NCBI GenBank assembly: GCA_030765245.1 | Contig: JAVCCX010000204.1 | Location: 1-8,811 of the forward strand | Source: Candidatus Zophobacter franzmannii | GTDB lineage: Bacteria > Cloacimonadota > Cloacimonadia > Cloacimonadales > JAFGVF01 | Reading direction: 5' to 3' | Length of the DNA stretch: 8,811 nt | Shown here: positions 1 to 5,089 of the stretch, in pieces | How the letters are laid out: every line of letters starts with the position of its first letter | Position numbering within the stretch: the first letter of the stretch is position 1 | Notes under the pieces: model-generated | The model's input: only the letters and a program-made list of their open reading frames with translations | The model's database searches: none | Told to the model about the DNA's origin: nothing | Program-made: the position numbers and the translations under genes

Positions 1-314
1 CGAGAATGAAGAAGGTTGCAGCGATAGATGAAATGATTGAAGACATGGGTTTAACAAATGCCAAGGGTGTTTGGAGTAGGTTAGAGGAATATGTGATGCA
101 TAAATCCTCAGTATATGACTTCATTGTGTGTAGAAGTGTGAGAATTACACCCGAATATAAACCGATGCTACTACAGCTTCTTAAACCCAAAGGTAAAATT
201 GTCCTTTACAAAAGTAAAAACCTTGATGATTTGGAACAGTTCAGCAACAAACAGATTCTGGATGTCAGTCATCCTGAAATCGGCACTCGTAAGCTGATAA
301 TAATCAAAAAATGA
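1..314 (+). CDS. rsmG: RsmG (GidB) 16S rRNA methyltransferase, C-terminal part (5' end outside window)
   Basis: The frame is open from the window edge (an AGA codon precedes the ATG at 6), so the gene starts upstream and only about 104 C-terminal residues are seen. RsmG is a cytoplasmic SAM-dependent enzyme that methylates a guanine in the 530 loop of 16S rRNA. The visible part matches the second half of the Rossmann-type fold: a basic helix (RMKKVAAIDEMIEDMGL, residues 1-16 counted from the ATG), a strand-turn ending WSRLEEY that corresponds to the usual GRAEE element, then YDFIVCRSV, the counterpart of the usual FDxVxSRAV strand. LLKPKGKIVLYKSK follows as the penultimate strand. The SAM-binding glycine loop would lie upstream and is not visible. 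TGA is followed after seven bases by parA, and this gidB-parA-parB order is itself strong support. Identification rests on motif resemblance plus synteny; the protein is rather divergent. Confidence 0.82.
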   Translation, partial: RMKKVAAIDEMIEDMGLTNAKGVWSRLEEYVMHKSSVYDFIVCRSVRITPEYKPMLLQLLKPKGKIVLYKSKNLDDLEQFSNKQILDVSHPEIGTRKLIIIKK

Positions 315-321
315 GATATAG

Positions 322-1080
322 ATGGGGAAAATAATAGCTGTTACTAATCAAAAGGGGGGAGTCGGTAAAACAACCACTGCTGTCAATTTGTCAGCTGCTC
401 TCGGCATTCTTGAGAAGAAGACACTTCTGATTGACTTAGATCCGCAAGGCAACTCCACAAGTGCTTTTGGAATAGAGAAGGATAAACTTACCCTTCAGAT
501 TTACAATTCACTCATTTCTTATGAGCCTATTGAGAATGTTATAAGAGATACAGACATAGAATTTCTTAAAATTGCACCTTCGAATATCAATCTAACCGGC
601 GCAGAGATTGAGTTAGTAAAGGACTTCTCTCGTGAAAAGAAGTTGAAAGAGGTGTTAGAGTCGGTGAAGAATAGATATGATTATATCATTATCGATTGCC
701 CACCTTCTCTGAACCTTTTAACAGTCAATGCGCTAACTGCCTGCACAGATATTATTATTCCGATTCAGTGTGAATATTATGCCCTTGAGGGTGTTAGTCA
801 GTTAATAAATACTATCCGAATTATACAACAGAGTTTAAATCCTAATCTACAGCTTTTGGGAGTGTTACTTACTATGTATGACAGTAGGTTAAATCTCTCA
901 CAACAAGTAGCTAAAGAGGTACAACGATATTTTAAAGAGAAAGTTTTCGAGACTATTATTGTCCGAAATGTAAAGCTAAGCGAAGCACCCGGTTTTGGAA
1001 AACCTATTTTCCATTATGATATTAAATCAACCGGTGCAAAAAACTATCTTAAACTTGCAATGGAACTACTGGAAAGATGA
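322..1080 (+). CDS. parA: ParA/Soj chromosome-partitioning ATPase
   Basis: A 252-residue deviant Walker-type ATPase, full length for the chromosomal Soj/ParA class, which lacks the extra N-terminal DNA-binding domain of plasmid type Ia ParA. The deviant Walker A KGGVGKTT lies at residues 11-18 with the signature lysine K11. The A' motif LLIDLDPQGN is at 35-44 and the Walker B strand YIIIDCPPS at 121-129. Near the C-terminus, RNVKLSEAPGFGKPI is the conserved Soj block that includes DNA-contacting basic residues. The protein would bind the nucleoid non-specifically as an ATP dimer and be stimulated by ParB to move origin regions apart. It starts seven bases after the rsmG stop; no strong Shine-Dalgarno is visible, so translation may be coupled to rsmG. 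Its last four bases overlap the start of parB (ATGA), indicating a coupled pair. Confidence 0.96.
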   Translation: MGKIIAVTNQKGGVGKTTTAVNLSAALGILEKKTLLIDLDPQGNSTSAFGIEKDKLTLQIYNSLISYEPIENVIRDTDIEFLKIAPSNINLTGAEIELVKDFSREKKLKEVLESVKNRYDYIIIDCPPSLNLLTVNALTACTDIIIPIQCEYYALEGVSQLINTIRIIQQSLNPNLQLLGVLLTMYDSRLNLSQQVAKEVQRYFKEKVFETIIVRNVKLSEAPGFGKPIFHYDIKSTGAKNYLKLAMELLER

Positions 1081-1913
1081 AACAAAAACTAGGCAAAGGA
1101 TTAGATGTTCTGCTTCAGAACATCCCCGAATCAACCAATGACACAGCTGGAATCACAACTCTTAAAATTGATATTATTAAACCTAATCGTTACCAACCTC
1201 GTAAGGTTTTTGATGAGGACAAACTCAATAGTTTAGCTGAATCTATCAAGGCTAATGGGATAATCCAACCGATTATTGTAACGAAGCGTGATGATACCGA
1301 CTATGAGCTTATAGCCGGTGAAAGAAGACTTGAAGCTGCTAAATTAGCAGGGCATGAGAGAGTCCCGGTTATCATCAGAAGTGTTTCTCGTAGAGAACAG
1401 CTTCAGTATGCGATAATTGAGAATATCCAGCGTGAACAATTAAACCCTATCGAAGAAGCGTTCGCCTTTAAGATGATGATTGATGATTTCAATTATACAC
1501 ATGAACAACTCGCAGAAGCAATGGGCAAGAGTAGATCCGCTATTACTAACACTCTTAGACTCCTTAAACTTACCCCTGAAGTTCAGCAGATGGTATCGAA
1601 TGGCGAGCTATCCGGTAGTCAGGCACGATCAGTTGTTGTATTACCCGCTAATGAGCAATTGGCCTTTGCAGAGAAGATTAAATCTGAAGGACTTTCAGTC
1701 CGTGATGTTGAAGAACTTGCAAAAGAGAAGAAAGGTAATTCAAATAAGGTTCCAAAGAGCAAGACAATCCATTATAGGAACTTTGAATCTCAGCTCAAAG
1801 AAAGATATAATACTACCGTGCAAGTGACAGAAACTGCCGGCAAAGGCAAAGTAGTTTTTCATTATAAAACCAAAGAGGGTTTAGAGCAACTGCTCCGACA
1901 ATTCAATAAATAG
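1077..1913 (+). CDS. parB: ParB/Spo0J centromere-binding CTPase
   Basis: A 278-residue ParB/Spo0J homologue of normal length. The N-terminus KLGKGLDVLL (residues 4-13) is the conserved ParA-activating leader. The N-terminal CTP-binding ParB/Srx domain follows, with box I GIIQPIIV (61-68), the nucleotide-binding GERRLEAAKLAG (81-92, box II) and ENIQREQLNPIEEA (115-128). A helix-turn-helix comes next at roughly 140-166 (HEQLAEAMGKSRSAITNTL), which reads parS. The last ~50 residues form the basic, variable C-terminal dimerisation region. It starts in an ATGA overlap with the parA stop and is followed by a terminator hairpin 23 bases after its stop, so it is the last gene of this transcript. No copy of the usual palindromic parS (core GTTTCACGTGAAAC) was found by eye in this window, so its binding sites are probably elsewhere. 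Confidence 0.96.
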   Translation: MKQKLGKGLDVLLQNIPESTNDTAGITTLKIDIIKPNRYQPRKVFDEDKLNSLAESIKANGIIQPIIVTKRDDTDYELIAGERRLEAAKLAGHERVPVIIRSVSRREQLQYAIIENIQREQLNPIEEAFAFKMMIDDFNYTHEQLAEAMGKSRSAITNTLRLLKLTPEVQQMVSNGELSGSQARSVVVLPANEQLAFAEKIKSEGLSVRDVEELAKEKKGNSNKVPKSKTIHYRNFESQLKERYNTTVQVTETAGKGKVVFHYKTKEGLEQLLRQFNK

Positions 1914-1935
1914 CAAACTTAAATACATCATAAGA

Positions 1936-1957
1936 GGGACGATTATTCGTCCCCTTT
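1936..1957 (+). terminator. Rho-independent terminator of the rsmG-parA-parB operon
   Basis: GGGACGA (1936-1942) pairs perfectly with TCGTCCC (1947-1953) around a TTAT loop. It is followed by C and a short T run (1955-1957), 23 bases past the parB stop. The T tract is short, so termination may be incomplete. Confidence 0.72.
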
Positions 1958-1996
1958 CCTAAATGGTCCCAGCAGCTTAATATTTTCTGTAACTAA

Positions 1997-2137
1997 TTCA
2001 CATATCACCTTATCCTGTATGAAAACACACTAAGTCTTGTAATATCAAGTTTAGAAGGAAAGGATCGAAAAGTAATCCTTTTCTACATAACCGATAGACA
2101 AGGTAATAAACGATTCGTACCTCTCGAAATGGAATAG
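1997..2137 (+). pseudogene. Start-less ORF remnant (46 codons), unknown family
   Basis: The frame is open from just after a TAA (1994-1996) to TAG at 2135-2137, but it has no ATG, GTG or TTG in frame before the penultimate codon. It is therefore not a complete gene as it stands. The C-terminal half looks protein-like rather than random: alternating hydrophobic and charged residues in KVILFYITD followed by RQGNKRFVPLEME. I do not recognise the family. A terminator-like hairpin begins 20 bases after the TAG, as if it had ended a real gene. Read here as the decayed 3' end of a small gene whose start has been lost; a chance open frame is the alternative. Confidence 0.3.
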
Positions 2138-2156
2138 ATGCACTTCCCTAATGACT

Positions 2157-2181
2157 AAGGGACCATCCGGCTCCCTTTTTT
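2157..2181 (+). terminator. Terminator-like hairpin with T tract, with a competing upstream hairpin
   Basis: AAGGGA (2157-2162) pairs with TCCCTT (2172-2177). A CC/GG extension is possible inside the loop. T residues run on to 2181. Just upstream, TCCCT (2145-2149) can pair with the same AGGGA (2158-2162), so the two structures are mutually exclusive, as in an attenuator. The next gene is almost 480 bases away, so a plain terminator is the safer reading. Confidence 0.55.
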
Positions 2182-2225
2182 AAAATTCTCCAAATGCACC
2201 TCAATTCCCCTTCAATAATTTCTGA

Positions 2226-2332
2226 TATTTGATTACTGATAACTTACTCATTTTTTACCCGTTTCTTACCCATCTGGGTAAGGAGTGGGTAAACAATGAG
2301 TAAGAGAGTAGTAAGGGATTAGTAACAATTAT
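2226..2332. repeat. Inverted arrays of 11-bp-phased GTAA repeats around a 30-bp dyad
   Basis: On the right, GTAA recurs at 2278, 2289, 2300, 2311 and 2322, exactly 11 bases apart. The units are GTAAGGAGTGG, GTAAACAATGA, GTAAGAGAGTA, GTAAGGGATTA and GTAACAATTAT. On the left, the complement TTAC recurs at 2233, 2244, 2255 and 2266, again exactly 11 apart. Read on the other strand these units are GTAAGAAACGG, GTAAAAAATGA, GTAAGTTATCA and GTAATCAAATA. The two arrays face each other, and the inner part is an inverted repeat: 2243-2272 against 2275-2304, 26 of 30 positions complementary with a 2-base centre. Three of the four exceptions are G.U-compatible in a + strand transcript. The spacing is close to one helical turn, as expected of cooperative protein binding on one DNA face. 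11-bp direct repeats are known in the plasmid R1 centromere parC. The function here is not known. Confidence 0.85.
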
Positions 2333-2657
2333 TCAAGAGAAATACAAGAAATTATCAAGTATGCAAAACTACAGTTTCAAGCAAAAAGTATGAATTGAAT
2401 GCTAATACATTACGACCGAAAATATAGCTATCAACAATTATAAGAATATTTTAGCATAGCACAAATCGAGTATGCTAATTCATACCTATAAAGTTAGGGT
2501 TATCTTACAAAATTAAGAGTTGATTGTAAGAGAGATAAAAGGCTCAAAAATAATGAATTTATGGTTGACAATTATCTAAAATATTACTCATTGGAACCAA
2601 ATTTATTTAGAATAAATAAAAGTGTATCTAACTTCATAAAAATACGGAGGTTTAGCA
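2333..2657 (+). promoter_or_regulatory. AT-rich leader upstream of the hydrogenase operon with an operator-like palindrome
   Basis: No gene is visible in these 325 bases, which must contain the promoter of the hydrogenase operon. GTATG-CTAATT-CATAC (2470-2485) is a 5-bp dyad with a 6-base centre. Its right half AATTCATAC is also the exact inverse of GTATGAATT at 2388-2396, so a regulator could have two sites. A perfect TTGACA sits at 2565-2570 but has no acceptable -10 at 16-18 bases. A lone -10-like TAGAAT lies at 2608-2613. I cannot assign the transcription start. A strong Shine-Dalgarno GGAGG (2646-2650) precedes the first gene. Confidence 0.35.
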
Positions 2658-3020
2658 ATGAAGACCTTGGAAGAATTAAGGAAGATTCGTGAGAAAGCAC
2701 AAGCGGATATTAATCTGCGCGGTTCAAACACGAGAGTAAAAGTAATCGTAGGAATGGGAACATCCGGCATAGCAATGGGTGCCCGTGAAGTAATGAAAGC
2801 TTTTCTTGACGAAGTTGGAAAGCGTAATCTCAGCGATGTACAGATCACACAAACTGGCGAAAAGGGCCTCACTTCAATGGAACCAATAGTTGACATTGTA
2901 ATTGAAGGAAATCCTATCGTAACTTATGGTGAAATGAATGCTGAAAGAGTTATTAAAGTCATCGAAGAACATATCATCGGTGGTAATGTCGTTAACGACT
3001 TTGCCGTTGCTGTTGATTAG
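2658..3020 (+). CDS. hndB: HndB-like thioredoxin-fold hydrogenase subunit lacking all cysteines
   Basis: A 120-residue protein of the HndB family, normally a thioredoxin-like [2Fe-2S] subunit of NAD(P)-linked [FeFe]-hydrogenases. The family framework is clear: N-terminal LEELRKIREKAQADINLR (residues 4-21), strand VIVGMGTSGIAMGAR (29-43), helix to ~55, then VQITQTGEKGLTSMEP (61-76) and the C-terminal ERVIKVIEEHI. Canonical members have Cys in GTCG and in the TGCxGLC segment. Here these are S36, E68 and T72, and the protein contains no cysteine anywhere, so it cannot hold the cluster in the usual way. The frame is otherwise intact and the fold residues are kept, pointing to a structural or regulatory role rather than decay. 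GGAGG lies seven bases before the ATG. It is the first gene of the operon, 34 bases before the NuoE-like gene. Family assignment is firm; the function without the cluster is unknown. Confidence 0.85.
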   Translation: MKTLEELRKIREKAQADINLRGSNTRVKVIVGMGTSGIAMGAREVMKAFLDEVGKRNLSDVQITQTGEKGLTSMEPIVDIVIEGNPIVTYGEMNAERVIKVIEEHIIGGNVVNDFAVAVD

Positions 3021-3054
3021 TAGTATCGCACTACATTAAAAAGGAAATATGTGT

Positions 3055-3510
3055 ATGTACGAGAAAATATTTGCCAAATATGAGCCCAAGAAAGACAATC
3101 TTATCTACATCCTGCATGATATTCAGGATGAGAACCCTCAACACTACCTCAGCGAAGATGCTGTTCAAAGAATTTCTGAGTACTTGAATGTACCGATTAA
3201 CCATATCTATGGTGTAATCACTTTCTATAGCATGTATAGTACTAAACCTCGTGGAAGCAACATCATTCGCCTTTGCGAATCACCACCATGTTACCTTAAA
3301 GGTTCCGACAATATCTACAAGAAATTGAAGACTGTTCTCGGTGTGAAAGCTGGAGAGACTACCTAAGATGGTATGTTCACTCTTGAATTCTGTGCCTGCC
3401 TTGGTGTTTGCGGTAATGCTCCTGTAATGATGATTAATGACGATGTATATGGTAACCTTACTGAAGAATCAGTAGTTACTATTATCGAAAAGATCAGAGG
3501 AGGCAAGTAA
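3055..3510 (+). pseudogene. hndA: NuoE/HndA-like [2Fe-2S] subunit, interrupted by an in-frame TAA
   Basis: The 24-kDa-type subunit of NAD-linked hydrogenases and complex I, which carries a [2Fe-2S] cluster near the NuoF flavin site. The N-terminal helical part and VITFYSMYSTKPRG are typical, followed by the first cysteine pair in CESPPC (C74, C79 counted from 3055). A TAA at 3364-3366 (codon 104) then interrupts GETT-stop-DGMFTLE, exactly where homologues run on. The same frame continues with the second pair CLGVCGNAP (C115, C119) to TAA at 3508-3510, giving 151 residues if the stop were read. This is a substitution, not a frameshift. An ATG at 3373-3375, just past the stop, could allow reinitiation. 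The start at 3055 is preferred over 3049 because AAGGAA (3041-3046) leaves a normal gap only for 3055. The final TAA overlaps the nuoF-like ATG by one base. It may be a real nonsense mutation, a sequencing error, readthrough, or a split subunit. Confidence 0.85.
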
Positions 3511-5072
3511 TGAATTATTATCGCTCACATGTCTTAATTGGTATCAGTGATACTGCCCTTCAAGCCGGAGTTAAAGATTTTGAAAATGCTCTCCGAAATG
3601 AACTTGCAAAGAACAATCTGCAAGATGAAATCAATATATTAGAAACAGGTCCTCTCGGATTCTTCGGTAAAGGAATCTGCATGACTGTTTATCCAGAAAA
3701 TGTACAGTATAGTGATGTTAAAGCTGAAGATGTTGCTGAATTAGTTCAGAACCATTTTCTCAAAGGCCGTCCTGTAAAGAGACTTCTTTTTGAAGAATCA
3801 TTAAAGGGACAGGTTAACTTCAACTATGCAAATCGTATCGTACTTAAAAACTCAGGTATCATTGATCCTGAGAATATAGAAGAGTACATTGGAGCCGGCG
3901 GTTACGAAGCTCTTGAAAAAGCTCTTCTTGAGATGACTCCTAACGATGTTATTGATGTTGTTAAAGCTTCCGGTCTTCGTGGACGCGGTGGTGCCGGTTT
4001 CCCAACCGGTCTCAAGTGGAGTTTTACTGCTCCTCTTGAAGCTGAACAGAAATATATCGTTATCAATGCTGATGAAGGCGAACCTGGAACATTCAAAGAT
4101 CGTTTGATCATGGAAGGTGACCCACATATCCTGCTTGAAGGTCTTACTTTGGCAGCTTATGCAGTTGGTGCTTCAAAAGCTATCATCTACATCCGCGGTG
4201 AGTATAAGCTTTGTATCGAAAGATTACGCAAAGCTATCCTCCAAGCAAATGAGTATGGTGTACTTGGTGAAAAGATCTTCGGAACTGATTTCAGTCTCGA
4301 AGTTGACATCAAAGTTGGTGCCGGTGCTTATGTTTGTGGAGAAGAAACTGCTCTCATCGAATCACTTGAAGGAAATCGTGGAAATCCTCGTTGGAAACCA
4401 CCATTCCCAGGTGTTGAAGGTGTTTGGAAAATGCCTACTGTTGTTAACAATGTTGAAACAACAGCAAATGTACCATTTATTATCAAGAACGGTGCTGAAG
4501 CTTTCTTACAGCACGGTCCAGCAAAAAGCTCAGGAACTAAAGTTTACACTCTTATGGGTGATATAGCTCGTCCTGGTCTTTGCGAAGTAGATATGGGTAC
4601 TTCATTACGCTCTATCATCAATGAATATGGTGGTGGAATGAAGAAGGGAATCAAATTCAAGGCTGCCCTCGTTGGTGGTGCTGCAGGTGTATTCCTTCCC
4701 GATCGTCTTCTTGATGTTAATATGGACTTTGAAAGTCTGAAAGAATATGCAGCTGTCCTCGGTTCAGGTGCTATCCTTGTAATGAACGAAAATACAGACA
4801 TAGTTGATATGCTCTGGTCAGTTCTTCGTTTCTTCAGACATGAATCATGTGGTAAATGCTCTCCTTGTAAACTTGGAACAGCCTACCTTTATGACTTGAT
4901 CACTAAGATCAAAAAAGGTGAAGGCACAAAAGCAGACCTTGATCAGCTTGTTTCTATTGCTGATATGATGCAGAAGACATCTTTCTGTGCCCTTGGTCAG
5001 TCTCCAATTATGCCAATTAAGAGCGCACTTGATAATTTCCGCTACGAATTTGAAGCAAGATTAAATAAATAG
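3510..5072 (+). CDS. hndC: NuoF/HndC/HydB-like NAD(H)- and FMN-binding subunit, without N-terminal [2Fe-2S] cysteines or C-terminal ferredoxin domain
   Basis: A 520-residue diaphorase subunit that would exchange electrons between NAD(H) and the Fe-S chain through FMN. Residues 1-~95 are a thioredoxin-like domain. Its four usual cluster cysteines are replaced (G11, A16, P48, F52), while the surrounding RSHVLI, ETGxLGF and VYPE framework is kept. The NuoF core follows: glycine-rich GRGGAGFPTGLKWSF (~156-170), NADEGEPGTFKDR (~186-198) and the GAGAYVCGEETALIESLEG block, for NADH and FMN. The [4Fe-4S] ligands C447, C450, C453 (CGKCSPC) and C493 (SFCALGQ) are present. It ends soon after, in SALDNFRYEFEA, so the C-terminal 2[4Fe-4S] domain of bifurcating HydB proteins (around 600 residues) is absent. 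GAGGAGG lies six bases before the ATG, which overlaps the preceding stop (TAATG). The hydA-like gene follows after 17 bases. Role in the complex is firm; absence of bifurcation is inference. Confidence 0.93.
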   Translation: MNYYRSHVLIGISDTALQAGVKDFENALRNELAKNNLQDEINILETGPLGFFGKGICMTVYPENVQYSDVKAEDVAELVQNHFLKGRPVKRLLFEESLKGQVNFNYANRIVLKNSGIIDPENIEEYIGAGGYEALEKALLEMTPNDVIDVVKASGLRGRGGAGFPTGLKWSFTAPLEAEQKYIVINADEGEPGTFKDRLIMEGDPHILLEGLTLAAYAVGASKAIIYIRGEYKLCIERLRKAILQANEYGVLGEKIFGTDFSLEVDIKVGAGAYVCGEETALIESLEGNRGNPRWKPPFPGVEGVWKMPTVVNNVETTANVPFIIKNGAEAFLQHGPAKSSGTKVYTLMGDIARPGLCEVDMGTSLRSIINEYGGGMKKGIKFKAALVGGAAGVFLPDRLLDVNMDFESLKEYAAVLGSGAILVMNENTDIVDMLWSVLRFFRHESCGKCSPCKLGTAYLYDLITKIKKGEGTKADLDQLVSIADMMQKTSFCALGQSPIMPIKSALDNFRYEFEARLNK

Positions 5073-5089
5073 ATGATGGAGGAAAACTA

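Noticed and set aside
2565..2613. TTGACA as the -35 of the hydrogenase operon promoter
   Set aside because: The hexamer is perfect, but spacers of 16 to 18 bases give only 2 of 6 matches at most to TATAAT; the better TAGAAT at 2608 is 37 bases away.
1914..2657. oriC with DnaA boxes, or a parS site
   Set aside because: Only scattered TTATC words are present, without full TTATNCACA boxes, and no GTTTCACGTGAAAC-like palindrome was found by eye.
3049..3054. ATG at 3049 as start of the NuoE-like gene
   Set aside because: It lies only two bases after AAGGAA, too close for normal initiation; the in-frame ATG at 3055 has a proper gap.
3364..3366. Stop codon recoding as selenocysteine or pyrrolysine, or a frameshift, in the NuoE-like gene
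   Set aside because: The codon is TAA, not TGA or TAG, and the coding sense continues in the same frame on both sides, so no frameshift is needed.
3852..4801. Reverse-strand and alternate-frame open stretches inside the NuoF-like gene (also within parB, hndB, hydA)
   Set aside because: They overlap well-supported family genes, have no ribosome-binding sites, and their translations are low in recognisable structure; they are shadows of the true frames.
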